From Candidatus Scybalocola faecigallinarum (GTDB lineage: Bacteria; Bacillota; Clostridia; Lachnospirales; Lachnospiraceae): a stretch of DNA of 64,000 nt. This document shows positions 16,782 through 27,990 of the stretch, piece after piece. The stretch is taken from contig DVIT01000037.1 of the NCBI GenBank assembly GCA_018711005.1, positions 1-64,000 on the forward strand, read 5' to 3'. Below the pieces are notes generated by a model. The model did not search any database. It saw only the letters and a program-made list of their open reading frames with translations, and was not told where the DNA came from. Made by a program: the position numbers and the translations under genes. How positions within the stretch are numbered: position 1 is the stretch's first letter; each line of letters opens with the position of its first letter.

Positions 16782-17807
16782 TCATTTATCGTATAAATGG
16801 CATCTGACAAAGTGTCCGGGAGCCACTTCTTTTTGTACCGGAACCTCGCTCTTGCACCGGTCCATGCAATACTGGCAGCGTGTATGGAACTTACAGCCTG
16901 CCGGTGGATTGGCCGGGGACGGGATGGAGCCCTGTAATACAATACGGTTCATCTTTGCCTTTGGATCCGGGATCGGAATGGCAGAGAAAAGAGCCTTTGT
17001 ATACGGATGGAGGGGTTCGCGGAAAATATCTTCCGTTTCACCGTACTCTACCAGGTTTCCAAGATACATAACGCCTACGTGGTCGGAAATATGTTCTACC
17101 ACAGACAGGTCGTGGGAAATGAACAGGTATGTCAGTTTATATTTTTCCTGAAGATCCTTTAACAGGTTAATGATCTGGGCCTGAATGGATACGTCCAGGG
17201 CGGATACCGGCTCGTCGCACACGACAAATTCCGGATTTAAGGCAAGGGCTCTGGCGATGCAGATTCTCTGGCGCTGTCCGCCGGAAAACTCGTGAGGATA
17301 ACGGTCCTTATGGAAGGGCTGAAGGCCGCAGTTGTCCATGACCTGATCAATATAATCGTTAAACTCAGCTTTAGGAACCAGGTTATGCTCTCTCACAGCC
17401 TCGCCGATAATCTCACCTACCGGAAGTCTGGGAGAAAGACTTGAAAAAGGATCCTGGAAAATGATCTGCATCTTTGGACGCAGGGCGCGCATTTCCTTAT
17501 TAGACAGATCATAAATTTCCTGACCGTTAAACAATACCTGGCCGTCGGTCTTGTCGCCGGAAAGACGGAGGATCGTACGGCCTGTCGTACTTTTTCCGCA
17601 GCCGGACTCGCCAACAAGACCCATGGTAGCGCCGCGCTTTAAGTTAAAGGTTACGCCGTCCACAGCTTTTACATGGCCGACAACATGGGAAACCATACCG
17701 CCCTTAATAGGGAAGTATTTTTTCAGGTGATTGACCATGAGGATATACTGAGGATCATAGGTCACCGGTTCATAATCCAGTTTTATTTCAGAATTTGAAT
17801 GTGCCAT
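16782..17807 (-). CDS. oppF: Oligopeptide ABC transporter ATP-binding protein (OppF-like)
   Basis: Walker [10 protein letters not shown], '[17 protein letters not shown]', C-terminal oligo_HPY Cys cluster. Confidence 0.92.
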   Translation of the reverse strand: MAHSNSEIKLDYEPVTYDPQYILMVNHLKKYFPIKGGMVSHVVGHVKAVDGVTFNLKRGATMGLVGESGCGKSTTGRTILRLSGDKTDGQVLFNGQEIYDLSNKEMRALRPKMQIIFQDPFSSLSPRLPVGEIIGEAVREHNLVPKAEFNDYIDQVMDNCGLQPFHKDRYPHEFSGGQRQRICIARALALNPEFVVCDEPVSALDVSIQAQIINLLKDLQEKYKLTYLFISHDLSVVEHISDHVGVMYLGNLVEYGETEDIFREPLHPYTKALFSAIPIPDPKAKMNRIVLQGSIPSPANPPAGCKFHTRCQYCMDRCKSEVPVQKEVAPGHFVRCHLYDK

Positions 17808-18955
17808 TATTTCTCCTCCTTGCTTGGATAGTAGCGATAGCAGCTCACCTTATGGGTCGGCGATAAGCTGATCTCCTTTGGATATTCTCCGCTGCAGCAG
17901 TCCAGACACATTTCACAGCGGTCTTTAAAATAACAGTAATTGGGCATGTTAATCGGGTTAGGCACCTTTCCGGGGATGGAATAAAGCTTATCCACTTTCT
18001 TTCCTACAACCGGTTTAGACGCCATCAGGCCAATGGTATACGGATGGGAAGGATGTTCAAAAATCTCTTCTGCAGTTCCCTTTTCTACCACCCGGCCGGC
18101 ATACATAACAACCACATAGTCAGCCATTTCTGCGATAACGCCTAAGTCATGGGTAATCAGCATAATGGAAGAATTGATCTTATCTTTTAACTGGCGTAAA
18201 AGGTCAAGGATCTGAGCCTGGATCGTTACGTCCAAAGCTGTGGTCGGCTCATCGGCAATAATGACTTTCGGGTTGCAGGCCAGAGCCATGGCGATCATGA
18301 CACGCTGGCGCATACCGCCGGAAAGTTCGTGAGGATACATACGGTACACACCTTCGCTGTTGGCAATACCAACCATATCCAACAGCTCTACCGTACGTTT
18401 TTTAATGTCCTCTTTACTCTTTCCTTCCCCTTCATGGAGAGCAATGACTTCATCAACCTGCTGTCCGATACGAAATACCGGATTTAAAGAAGTCATAGGC
18501 TCCTGGAAGATCATAGACATAAAGTTGCCGCGAAGTTTCTGGACTTCTTTTAACGGCGCCATTGTCACATCAATCGCCTTATCGCCAAGATTCAGGCGAA
18601 CCGCACCTTCGACCACCTGACCCTGGGGCCGCTGGATCAACTGCATTAAAGAAAGGCTGGTCACAGACTTTCCGCAGCCGGATTCACCAACAACGCCAAC
18701 CGTCTTTCCGATAGGAACTTCAAAGGTGACGCCATCTACACTTTTTACAGTACCCGCATCCGTAAAGAAATAGGTGTGGAGATTATCAAATTCCACTGCA
18801 TTATTCTTATCATGCATGGAAGTCACATACTCGGACTCAGGAATATTTTTACGTTTGCGCTTCTTTTCCAGTTCATTGGTAATCCGGCGGTTTTCTTTAG
18901 AGATCCGGCGGGATTCCTTATTGGAAAGGTAGCCTTCGCTATGTTTTTTAGCCAT
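17807..18955 (-). CDS. oppD: Oligopeptide ABC transporter ATP-binding protein (OppD-like)
   Basis: [13 protein letters not shown], '[17 protein letters not shown]', '[15 protein letters not shown]'. Confidence 0.93.
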   Translation of the reverse strand: MAKKHSEGYLSNKESRRISKENRRITNELEKKRKRKNIPESEYVTSMHDKNNAVEFDNLHTYFFTDAGTVKSVDGVTFEVPIGKTVGVVGESGCGKSVTSLSLMQLIQRPQGQVVEGAVRLNLGDKAIDVTMAPLKEVQKLRGNFMSMIFQEPMTSLNPVFRIGQQVDEVIALHEGEGKSKEDIKKRTVELLDMVGIANSEGVYRMYPHELSGGMRQRVMIAMALACNPKVIIADEPTTALDVTIQAQILDLLRQLKDKINSSIMLITHDLGVIAEMADYVVVMYAGRVVEKGTAEEIFEHPSHPYTIGLMASKPVVGKKVDKLYSIPGKVPNPINMPNYCYFKDRCEMCLDCCSGEYPKEISLSPTHKVSCYRYYPSKEEK

Positions 18956-18970
18956 AATTACTCTCCTCCC

Positions 18971-20503
18971 TTACCGTTTCATCTTGGGGTCAAACGCATC
19001 GCGCAGACCATCGCCGACAAAGTTAAAGCCAAGAACTGTAACAAGCAGACAGATACCTGCAGGAATCCAGATAAATAAGTAGTTTGTTAATACATAAGAG
19101 TTATTAACATCATTGATAATATTTCCCCAGGAAGCAAATGGGAACTTAACGCCCAAGCCCAGGAAGGACAGTGTTGCTTCTGTCAAAATCGTAGATCCAA
19201 GGCTCATAGTACAAATAACAATGAGCTGAGGAATAACGTTAGGAATCAGATGCTTGAAAATACGGCGGCTCACACGAACGCCGCAGGCTTCTGTGGCAGT
19301 CATAAATTCCTGTTCCCGGAGGGACAAAATCTGTCCCCGGACTAAACGGGCAATGGAAGGCCATCCAAGGAAACCAAGGACAAGCATCAGATAAAACATA
19401 CGCATCATAGGATCGACCTGCATGGCATCCATGGCTGCACCGAGAATAATGATCATAGGCATCTGGGGGATACAGTAAAATACGTCTACAATACGCATGA
19501 TCAGGTTATCCACCCATTTTCCAAAGTAACCGGCAATACCGCCCATGATAATTCCCAGAGCGCCGGAAATAATAACAACAATGAAACCGATGATCAAAGA
19601 TACACGGCCGCCGTACATCAGACGGGTCAGCATATCCATACCATTACCGTCTGTTCCCAGCCAGTGTTTTGCTGACGGAGACGCATAACGGTCATAAACA
19701 TAAGTCTCTTCTGCGCGGATAATGGTCCACACGCCGGTCTCCGGCTCATAGCTCATTTCAAAATGCTGTGTTTCCCCATTATCATCTACAATATCCACTT
19801 CAGATAACTGCTGATCCACAGCCTCGGAAATCTGCTCTTTAAATTCTCTTGAAATCGTTACGCCATTTTCAATCGGAGATACAACAAAGCGGCTGATATA
19901 GCCCAAGGTTTCTGATCCCTGCATAATGTTGCCATCTGCATCCAGAGTATAGTCCGCGCCGTCTGCGCTAAAAGAAGTTTCCCCATTGGTGTAAGCCCGC
20001 AAAGCTTCCAGCTTTACATTAAAGGAAAAATCCTCACCGGACTCACTATTAATAATATTCTTGGCAGCAATGGCCAATATCGTCCCGTTAGAAGAAATCG
20101 TATAAAAATCCGGTCCTTCCAATGTCAGGTCATAAGTGACGTCTTTGTATTCAAAAGACTCTGCCTGATTGTTGCTGGCCAGCAAAAACTGCGCCTGAAG
20201 AATTGTGCCAAATTCCTGGCCATCGGCAATAGTATAACGGAAATCATTATTTTCCACCACGCCGGCGTAGTCCTGGTTCATGACTTCATAGGTGTAAAAC
20301 TGTTCATCCTGTCCGTAAGGGCTAACGACGCCGCCGATAAAGGAAAAGACAAACATAATAATCAGCATGGTCAGACCTACAACAGCCAGACGGTTTCTGA
20401 AAAACCGTTTTGCCACCATTGCTCCCGGAGATAACACCTTGACCCGGCGGTCATCGTTAAGGGAGAATTCTTCTTGTGTATTTTTATTTTTCAAATCATC
20501 CAT
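18971..20503 (-). CDS. oppC: Oligopeptide ABC transporter permease (OppC-like) with a large insert after TM1
   Basis: 'SPSAKHWLGTDGNGMDMLTRLMYGGRVSL' and the C-terminal permease domain; ~210-aa hydrophilic segment between TM1 and this motif. Confidence 0.92.
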   Translation of the reverse strand: MDDLKNKNTQEEFSLNDDRRVKVLSPGAMVAKRFFRNRLAVVGLTMLIIMFVFSFIGGVVSPYGQDEQFYTYEVMNQDYAGVVENNDFRYTIADGQEFGTILQAQFLLASNNQAESFEYKDVTYDLTLEGPDFYTISSNGTILAIAAKNIINSESGEDFSFNVKLEALRAYTNGETSFSADGADYTLDADGNIMQGSETLGYISRFVVSPIENGVTISREFKEQISEAVDQQLSEVDIVDDNGETQHFEMSYEPETGVWTIIRAEETYVYDRYASPSAKHWLGTDGNGMDMLTRLMYGGRVSLIIGFIVVIISGALGIIMGGIAGYFGKWVDNLIMRIVDVFYCIPQMPMIIILGAAMDAMQVDPMMRMFYLMLVLGFLGWPSIARLVRGQILSLREQEFMTATEACGVRVSRRIFKHLIPNVIPQLIVICTMSLGSTILTEATLSFLGLGVKFPFASWGNIINDVNNSYVLTNYLFIWIPAGICLLVTVLGFNFVGDGLRDAFDPKMKR

Positions 20504-20518
20504 GAATCTTTCTCCTTT

Positions 20519-21505
20519 CTAAGCGATACGTACCCGAGGGTCAACGACTGCGTATAAAATATCGGAAATCAGGTTGCCCGCCAGTGTTAAAATAGCAATA
20601 AATGTCATATAAAACATAGAAAACGGAATATCGCCGTTACTCATCGCGGTATACGATGTATAACCGATCCCCGGAATGGAAAACAGTGTTTCTGTAATCA
20701 AAGCTCCTGAAAACAGTCCCGGCAAAGATCCGCCGATAATCGTCACAAGAGGAATCAGCGTATTGCGGAAAGCATGTTTGTAAATGACAGTATGTTCGCT
20801 TAAGCCTTTGGCTCTGGCAGTACGGATATAATCGGCATTTAATACTTCCAGCATGTTTGTACGGGTATAACGCATCAGCGAACCAACGGAAACAATGACC
20901 AGAGTGGCAATAGGCAGCACCAGATGGTGGGCCATATCAAGAAATTTTCCCCAGGAATCTAACTGGGCATAATTACGGCCAACCAGTCCGTATAAGTCAA
21001 ACCATCCCAGCTTAACGGAAAATACAAGTTTCAGCAATGTTGCAAAGAAGAATGCGGGCAGGGAAATACCAATAAGGGCTCCGGCTGTAATACCGTAGTC
21101 CAGTTTGGAATACTGCTTTGTCGCTGCCACAATACCTAGCGGAATGGCAATGATAAGCTGAAGGACAAAAGAAATACCGCCCATAACAACAGAAAGGCCA
21201 ATAACCTGGCTGAATTTTTCCATAACAGGAATCGTATATTCCCAGCTATCTCCAAAGTTACCTTGAACGGCTTCTAAAAGCCATGTTAAATATCCGGTAA
21301 AAATACCCTTATCCAGGCCGTAGCTGGCATTCAACTGCTGAAGCCATTCATCATAGGATTTCGCTCCCGGAGCCTGTGACAAAGTCATCGCCATATTTTC
21401 CACAAAGGATGACGGGAGGCAGCGCATGAGAGCGTAAATAATAAATGTAACGCATAAAAGAATAACGATGGATATCAATATTCTTTTGATAATAAATTTC
21501 TTCAT
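20519..21505 (-). CDS. oppB: Oligopeptide ABC transporter permease (OppB-like)
   Basis: 'MKKFIIKRILISIVILLCVTFIIYALMRCLP' and permease signature 'ARAKGLSEHTVIYKHAFRNTLIPLVT'. Confidence 0.93.
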   Translation of the reverse strand: MKKFIIKRILISIVILLCVTFIIYALMRCLPSSFVENMAMTLSQAPGAKSYDEWLQQLNASYGLDKGIFTGYLTWLLEAVQGNFGDSWEYTIPVMEKFSQVIGLSVVMGGISFVLQLIIAIPLGIVAATKQYSKLDYGITAGALIGISLPAFFFATLLKLVFSVKLGWFDLYGLVGRNYAQLDSWGKFLDMAHHLVLPIATLVIVSVGSLMRYTRTNMLEVLNADYIRTARAKGLSEHTVIYKHAFRNTLIPLVTIIGGSLPGLFSGALITETLFSIPGIGYTSYTAMSNGDIPFSMFYMTFIAILTLAGNLISDILYAVVDPRVRIA

Positions 21506-21582
21506 GGAAACCGCTCCATTTCTTTTATGTGTAGTTATGCTGCATGTAGACAGCACTCATGTACATTGGATCTGCAAATATC

Positions 21583-21647
21583 GTGCCTTGTTTCATTCGT
21601 GTTCAGCCAAATGTCCCATTTGACCAGACGCGAATGAGACAAGACAC
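21583..21647. repeat. 31-bp imperfect inverted repeat between oppA and oppB
   Basis: gtgccttgtttcattcgtgttcagccaaatg-tcc-catttgaccagacgcgaatgagacaagacac. Confidence 0.85.
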
Positions 21648-21823
21648 ATTTAGTATCTCACATAGAAGCAGAGTTTATCTGTTAAAAAAATTCCAAATAC
21701 TCAAAAAATGGGAACCGCTCCCTGCCAGGAGCGATTCCCACTGCAGGCAAAGGCTCCGTCCCCTGCAAAAAAGCAAGGGCGCCTTTGCCGGAATCTAATT
21801 CCTTCTTACCAGAAAGCGTTCTC

Positions 21824-24163
21824 TTAGTTCAGCTCAACCTTTTCGATCTCGCTCATCCAGCTCCAGTAAGGTGTCATATCTGGCGTGATTGTATCAATAT
21901 TTACACGTTCTGTAGAGAAGATGTAGCACTCACTTCTCTGGTAGATTGGAAGCTCAACGCCCCAATCCATGATAATGTCCATAGCAGCTTTGTACAGGCC
22001 TTTACGATAAGTCTGGTCTGTAGACTGACGGGCAGCAATGATCAGTTCATCAAGATCCGGATCATTGATCTTGTAGTAGTTTGTTGTACCAAGGCTGTGG
22101 TATAACTGATACATATCCGGGTCTGCTGTAGCGCCCCATGCGGCACACCACATATCAGCCACACCAGACTGATAGGTTGCGTACAGGTCTGCAGCGTTAG
22201 CAATATCGTTGACAGTAATAGTCATACCGATTTCAGCAAATGCTTTTGCAGCGTTTGTCAGCATCATATATGCCGGATGATCGCCGTTACCCATAGCACC
22301 GATATTTACCTGGTACTCAAGTTTAGCGCCTTCTGGTGCTGCTGTCAGCTTGCCATCGGTTACTGTATAGCCGGCAGCTTCAAAGAAACCTAAAGCAGCC
22401 TGCTTTGCAGCTTCATAACGTTCTTCTGTGCTCATGCCGTCTGTGTAGATCGGGTTGCCATCCACATCAACAGAATAAGCTACCTGATAACCGTCATCTG
22501 TTACTCTTGGTGCAGCCCAGGAAGTATCAGAAATCGGGTAGTTGATAATTGTTGCTGTATCGCCGTAGTAAGAATTGATCGCTTCATCACGGTATACAGC
22601 CATTAATGTGTTAATACCTTTACGAAGGTTCTTGGAAGCATCAGAAGATGGATCACCGGCAACATTTACGTTGTCAGCGCTGATACCCATGTAGCCGTAG
22701 CCAAGGAAATCATAAAGACGCAGAGTAATAACGCTGCCGTCTGTGCTGTCATCGCCGCCGTTGTAATCTGTAATCTGATCGCGGACTTCTGTAGAATAAG
22801 AAGGTTCGCTAATATCAATTGTACCGGAAGCTACACCGGTTGTCTTATCATCTTCGCTTGTTTCAAGGAAGTTCACATGGGCGATCTTAGGCTCGCCAAG
22901 GAAGTAGGTTGGGTTTGCATCCAGATATACAGTACCATTGCTGTAATCGCTGAATACATAAGGACCATATCCTAAAGGCTCTGTTGTCTTTGCACGTACT
23001 GTGGAAAGATCACCTTTGTCAAAACCAAACTGATGTGCATCATAATCATATTTAGAAGCATCACCGTAGTAGTTTAAGGAACCTACATAGAAACCTAACT
23101 GGTAAACCATGTTGGCAGCAACTTCTGTTGCTACGATACGTACAGTGTAATCGTCAATACGCTGTACACCTTCAATATAGTCAACAGAATCGCCTGTGCT
23201 TACACCTTCTGTAGAGTAGTTGTATACATCTTCAGGAATCAGGTCAGAAAGTGCGCTTCCTGCAGTCTCAGCTTCCATAGCTGCAAAGTTCCAGCCATAG
23301 TTTGCGCCGATAGCCATAAAGAAATCTTTTGCTGTTGCGTCAGCAGCCAGTCCGGCATATCCCCAGTTGGAAGCTGCTGTAGCTACATCGCCTTCTTCAG
23401 CAAGACCATTTGCTACACAGTAATCTACGATTTCCTGAGCAAACTTAACGCCGCCGTCATTAACTGCATCCCAGAAAGCGGTCTGCTGTTCTTCTGTCCA
23501 GTAAGTGAAGTCTGTATTATCTTCTCCTGCCTCTGCAATGAGAGCGGACAGAATGGTCATACCTTCACGGTATTCTTCCAAACCAAGGATCGGCTGGCTG
23601 TAAAGTGTGATTGAACCATCGTAAGTCGGATCGCACAGAACATAAATAGAGAAGATTACATCATCAATGGTCATCGGTGTGCCATCGGAAAATGTAACAT
23701 CATCCCGGATCTTAAGATCATAATAAACGGTTCCGTCTTCGTTTTCAGTAACATCCAGGTCAGCAAGACCATAGTAGGTATAATCTGTTCCATTATACGC
23801 ACGTGTCTCACCGTCAATACCATCATAAATAATGGCGCCTTCACGGTCAGCAGCCAGAACAGGGGGTGTTACAAGACCCACAATATCAATATCCTCAGCA
23901 CTTTGTGCAAAGAATGGAGAGAACTTGCCCTCAAAGTGGTTGCTTGCTGCAACGAGAGTATCGGAATCCCCGCTTCTAGTTTCCCCGGAAGCATCTGCTG
24001 CTGCAGAGTCATCTGCAGAAGAATCTGCTGCAGATTCAGATCCGGATGTGGATTCAGCACTGCCTGATTCGCCGCTTGGTGAGCTGCATGCTGCAAGCAT
24101 GGAAGATGTCATTACTGCAGCCAGAAACAATGCCATAAATCTTTTGGAAAGTTTCATCTTCAA
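21824..24163 (-). CDS. oppA: Oligopeptide ABC transporter substrate-binding lipoprotein
   Basis: Lipobox 'MLAACSS'; '[25 protein letters not shown]' SBP_bac_5 motif. Confidence 0.9.
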   Translation of the reverse strand: MKMKLSKRFMALFLAAVMTSSMLAACSSPSGESGSAESTSGSESAADSSADDSAAADASGETRSGDSDTLVAASNHFEGKFSPFFAQSAEDIDIVGLVTPPVLAADREGAIIYDGIDGETRAYNGTDYTYYGLADLDVTENEDGTVYYDLKIRDDVTFSDGTPMTIDDVIFSIYVLCDPTYDGSITLYSQPILGLEEYREGMTILSALIAEAGEDNTDFTYWTEEQQTAFWDAVNDGGVKFAQEIVDYCVANGLAEEGDVATAASNWGYAGLAADATAKDFFMAIGANYGWNFAAMEAETAGSALSDLIPEDVYNYSTEGVSTGDSVDYIEGVQRIDDYTVRIVATEVAANMVYQLGFYVGSLNYYGDASKYDYDAHQFGFDKGDLSTVRAKTTEPLGYGPYVFSDYSNGTVYLDANPTYFLGEPKIAHVNFLETSEDDKTTGVASGTIDISEPSYSTEVRDQITDYNGGDDSTDGSVITLRLYDFLGYGYMGISADNVNVAGDPSSDASKNLRKGINTLMAVYRDEAINSYYGDTATIINYPISDTSWAAPRVTDDGYQVAYSVDVDGNPIYTDGMSTEERYEAAKQAALGFFEAAGYTVTDGKLTAAPEGAKLEYQVNIGAMGNGDHPAYMMLTNAAKAFAEIGMTITVNDIANAADLYATYQSGVADMWCAAWGATADPDMYQLYHSLGTTNYYKINDPDLDELIIAARQSTDQTYRKGLYKAAMDIIMDWGVELPIYQRSECYIFSTERVNIDTITPDMTPYWSWMSEIEKVELN

Positions 24164-24205
24164 TTTCCTCCTTGTTTTTTATATGAAAAGCGTACAAGGT
24201 TTTAT

Positions 24206-24268
24206 TATAGATACCATGTATGGTATCTATAATGCAATAGGGGTACCCCTATTGCAGCGCCCCGGCGC
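24206..24268 (-). promoter_or_regulatory. Three consecutive short palindromes in the oppA 5' region
   Basis: tatagatacca-tgta-tggtatctata; tgcaataggggtacccctattgca (perfect 24-bp palindrome); gcgcc-cc-ggcgc. Confidence 0.75.
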
Positions 24269-24365
24269 AGTTCACTCATACGTACAGATAGTATATCCTC
24301 TTTTAAGTCATATGTCAATCTATTCTGAAATGGTGTTTCATGCCATTTCGTCAGTTTTCGGATAG

Positions 24366-24893
24366 CTACTTCCATTCTGCTGTTTTTAAATACCGGTAAA
24401 GGAACAGGATCAAAACCATTCCCAGAATTTGAAATAATATAAAAAGCAAAAAGTGGATAAGCTTCTGTTCAAATCCGTTGAAAAAAACATAGATAGCCAG
24501 ACCAGCCAATGAAGCGGCTGTGAAAAACATCGCCGCGATCCCCCGTCTTGGAAGGGCTTTAATGGTAGCCTCATATACGTGGGTTTCAAGAGACGGCCCT
24601 CTGGCGCTGAGACGGCACAGAGCCCATACAATACTGACACCGGCTACCAATCCGGCTGCATAAGGCAGGACAACATAGGGCGATCCGCTGGCGCCGGGAG
24701 GGGTAAGACAGCCTGCCGCGATCATACACACAAAAGCGCCGCCCCCAAGGAGCCAAAGCTTTTTCAGCATCTTTTTGAAGCCTTCACTGCCCTGGTATTC
24801 ATATTTTTTCCCGGTGTATTCATAACCTCCGCCTTTTTTAGGCTTATAATTATTTAAATAGGCTTTTCTGCCTTTTTTTTGAGAATTGCTCAT
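24366..24893 (-). CDS. Hypothetical multi-TM membrane protein
   Basis: 175-aa ORF with four hydrophobic segments. Confidence 0.7.
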   Translation of the reverse strand: MSNSQKKGRKAYLNNYKPKKGGGYEYTGKKYEYQGSEGFKKMLKKLWLLGGGAFVCMIAAGCLTPPGASGSPYVVLPYAAGLVAGVSIVWALCRLSARGPSLETHVYEATIKALPRRGIAAMFFTAASLAGLAIYVFFNGFEQKLIHFLLFILFQILGMVLILFLYRYLKTAEWK

Positions 24894-24983
24894 TGGAACA
24901 GATCCCTTTCTGTCTCATGGTGCAGAGTGCAGACATAAATTTACCAGTATGTCACACTGCTGCGCGAACGTGCTGAAAAACAT

Positions 24984-25013
24984 AAAAAACCCTTGAATTT
25001 CAAGGGTTTTTTA
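24984..25013 (-). terminator. Intrinsic terminator of the infC-rpmI-rplT operon
   Basis: aaaaaacccttgaatttcaagggtttttt. Confidence 0.9.
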
Positions 25014-25071
25014 CGCTCAACGCCCATATAGGCTACTGTTTTTCAGCATTTGGAAACGAAACGCCCCGGAT

Positions 25072-25428
25072 TTATGCCAGTTTTGCCTTTGCTACTTCGC
25101 AAAGTTTTGTAAAGCCTTCAGCATCGTTGATTGCCATCTCAGAAAGCATCTTACGGTTTACTTCAACCTCTGCCAGCTTTAAGCCGTGCATCAGCTTGCT
25201 GTAGGATAAGCCGTTCATACGTGCTGCAGCGTTGATACGTGCGATCCACAGCTGTCTGAACTGACGCTTTCTTTCTTTACGTCCTGCATAAGAAGAAGCT
25301 AAAGCTCTCATTACGGACTGTTTTGCTACTCTATACTGTTTGGATCTGGCTCCTCTGTAACCTTTAGCCAGCTTTAATACTCTGTTATGCTTTTTCTTTG
25401 CGTTTAAACCGCCTTTAACTCTTGCCAT
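25072..25428 (-). CDS. rplT: 50S ribosomal protein L20
   Basis: '[37 protein letters not shown]'. Confidence 0.98.
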   Translation of the reverse strand: MARVKGGLNAKKKHNRVLKLAKGYRGARSKQYRVAKQSVMRALASSYAGRKERKRQFRQLWIARINAAARMNGLSYSKLMHGLKLAEVEVNRKMLSEMAINDAEGFTKLCEVAKAKLA

Positions 25429-25454
25429 TCTTACAGTACCTCCGTTCCTTCAGA

Positions 25455-25652
25455 TTAAAGATATGGTAAAATCTTCTTCATGTTCTTTACGTTAGTTACA
25501 TCAGTCATTGCTGCTTTTCTGAGATTTCTCTTTCTCTTAGCAGACTTCTTTGTAAGAATGTGGCTCTTGTAAGCTTTCATTCTTTTTAATTTACCTGTAC
25601 CTGTCTTTTTGAAGCGCTTTGCAGCTGCTCTGCTGGTTTTCATTTTTGGCAT
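25455..25652 (-). CDS. rpmI: 50S ribosomal protein L35
   Basis: '[37 protein letters not shown]'. Confidence 0.97.
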   Translation of the reverse strand: MPKMKTSRAAAKRFKKTGTGKLKRMKAYKSHILTKKSAKRKRNLRKAAMTDVTNVKNMKKILPYL

Positions 25653-25741
25653 TGCGATTTCCTCCTTAAACACGAAATATTTTTCTAACTGTCCGGCCAC
25701 CGTACGCCCCTTTGGCATCCTGTCCAAAAGCTGACGCTGTC

Positions 25742-26236
25742 TTATCTCTTTTCAGATAAAAACATGACCATGCTCTTGCCTTCAAGCTTTGCAGGTTTAT
25801 CAATTACCGCAATATCCGACAATTTTTCTGCAAACTGATCAAGGATGACTTTACCGGAAGCGGTGTGGGCCAGTTCCCGTCCTCTGAAGCGGACACTGAC
25901 TTTCACTTTATTGCCGCTGGTGATAAACTTGCGGCACTGGTTCATCTTAGTATTAAGATCGTTTACGTCAATATTTGGCGACAGACGGATCTCCTTTACT
26001 TCGATGGTCTTTTGCTTTTTCTTGGCTTCTTTTTCTTTTCTCGCCATCTCATACCGATACTTTCCATAATCGATAATCTTACACACTGGCGGTTTGGCCG
26101 TGGGAGCAATCTTTACAAGGTCAAGGTTCGCTTCCCGGGCGATCTTATAAGCCTCTTTTGCAGACATGATCCCCAGCTGCGCTCCATCCTCGCCGATAAG
26201 TCTGACTTCCCTATCCCTGATTTGCTCATTGATCAT
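25742..26236 (-). CDS. infC: Translation initiation factor IF-3
   Basis: '[32 protein letters not shown]'; the true start may be a rare codon a few residues upstream. Confidence 0.96.
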   Translation of the reverse strand: MINEQIRDREVRLIGEDGAQLGIMSAKEAYKIAREANLDLVKIAPTAKPPVCKIIDYGKYRYEMARKEKEAKKKQKTIEVKEIRLSPNIDVNDLNTKMNQCRKFITSGNKVKVSVRFRGRELAHTASGKVILDQFAEKLSDIAVIDKPAKLEGKSMVMFLSEKR

Positions 26237-26264
26237 TAAATCGCTAATAATTGACACCTCCATA

Positions 26265-26415
26265 TGTCCAAAAAAAATGGTGAGCAGCATACTACTCACC
26301 ATTTAAGTACATAACCGTGTTAAGCTCTTAAATATTAACCCGAGTCATCGCTTTTGGATGCTAAGGTGAGAGTGAGTACTCTGCTTTGTTTTCATGTATT
26401 CTCATACAACTTCTA
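26265..26415 (-). promoter_or_regulatory. infC operon leader with intrinsic terminator (L20-leader-like attenuator)
   Basis: Minus strand aatggtgagtagtatgctgctcaccattttttttt hairpin+T-run upstream of infC; preceded by promoter TTGACG-17-TATCAT (26417-26445). Confidence 0.75.
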
Positions 26416-26449
26416 TATGATAGCACTAACACACGGATTCGTCAAGTAT

Positions 26450-27726
26450 TTATTTAAACCAAAAACCGGAAAAATCATTTTTCATGACCCGGTAGCCCTG
26501 GAAGGAGGAATCATACACAAAACTGCGGATCAGTTCCCCGGAAGGATCGTACTCGCAAAATGTCTTTGCCACGCCGCAGTTGACCACATAGTTATCTTCC
26601 AAAAGCTGCACACTGGACACAATGCTGGAATAAGGCACATCAAAAGACCATTCCAAAGCATAGGTGCCTGCATTTTCATCCACAAGATAAAAATATACAT
26701 AAGATTCTTCTTCCTCGTCGGTAAGGGCCTGGGATACCTGGGCGTCCAGCTGTGGCTCATAGTCATCGGTCCGGGTGCTGTTGGCGTAGTAATTATTATT
26801 ATACATCATCAGATAATACTGCCCATCCTCAAGTTCATCCGAAGTCATGACCGTAACGGTATGCTGCCCATACTGATCTGTAAAATCCCCGGACTTTTCC
26901 AGGCAATATCGGTATCCATATTGACTTCCAGGATCCGGTCCATAACCGCGTCATCTGCCGCATTTTCCCGGGTCACCTGTCCCAGGGCATTAATGCGGCC
27001 GATCTGGTCTGAGGATACACAGCAGATCATATCCCCGCCGTCCGTCAGCGCCTCCTGAGATGTTCCGTCCGTACTTTCCAGCAAAGTGGCATATCCGGAC
27101 ACCGTATCCGGAGCAGTAATCTGAAATGTAAATGAATCCGTCACGTTTCCGCTGCTGTCCAAAACCTGAAGGGTGACTTCATTGACCTGTCCCGGAACAA
27201 GGCCTACCATAAGGAACTCCATGGCACCATCCCCGGATGTATTGGCCTGAGCCGTATAATCTTCGATCCCGCTGTCAGCCACATGGATGGTGTAAGAAAC
27301 ACCGGCAGCCCCATCATAGTCAAAATAAAGGTAAAGGCCGTTGCTCCCTGTGCTAAAAGGATTCCACACAGCCAAAGGTTCTTCCAGCGTATATTCACGG
27401 GCAGCTTTAAGCTCCTCTAAAGCCGCAGCCAGCCGTTCCTGCACCTGCTCGTCATAAAATGTAAAGGACTCCTTTTCAATTTCCCGGGGCAGCATCTGAT
27501 ATGCCGTGATCTGGCTGTCCGTAGCCGCAGCGTAAATATTGACCCGTTGGTCACTGGTTTGCCGGATCAGCTCCCCTGTCTCTACGGTCCAGGAATCCCT
27601 TTTCTTTGTTTCCTCATTCATCTGAGTGCGGACGACCAGCTTGTAAATGCCAAATACCGCCGCACATACCACAGCGATCACTGCCAGGATTACCATAACC
27701 TGCTGCCACCGCTTTAGCTTTTTCAT
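26450..27726 (-). pseudogene. Arylsulfotransferase-like protein split by a frameshift, probably also internally deleted
   Basis: ORFs 26845-27726 and 26450-26848 are in adjacent frames; adding one A at ggaaaagtcc would give ...IAWKKSGDFTDQYGQHTVTVMTSDELEDG...; C-terminal part resembles AssT-family ends. Confidence 0.6.
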
Positions 27727-27916
27727 GTCACAATCTCCATTATCATTTTTTTCTCCGCCCCTGCCGGCCAGGCCGCCAGGGATTACAGGAATATATTTAA
27801 TGATAAAGCATATGTATGAACTTATTTTGACCAAAATGTATAATTTTAAAAAAATAAATATAAAATATTTATAATATCGAAAGAACCTTAAGAAAAAAGA
27901 CAGAATATGAAAATAA

Positions 27917-27971
27917 GCGGCATAAGGGCATAAATTTCATGCTCCCATGAAATTTTATGACCTTATGCCGC
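27917..27971 (-). terminator. Long hairpin downstream of the thrS pair
   Basis: gcggcataagggcataaatttcatg / catgaaattttatgaccttatgccgc. Confidence 0.65.
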
Positions 27972-27990
27972 GCAAAACACCTAAAAGAAA

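Noticed and set aside
26354-27058. 234-aa plus-strand ORF
   Set aside because: Spans the infC promoter region and the antisense of the AssT-like gene; no coherent protein family.
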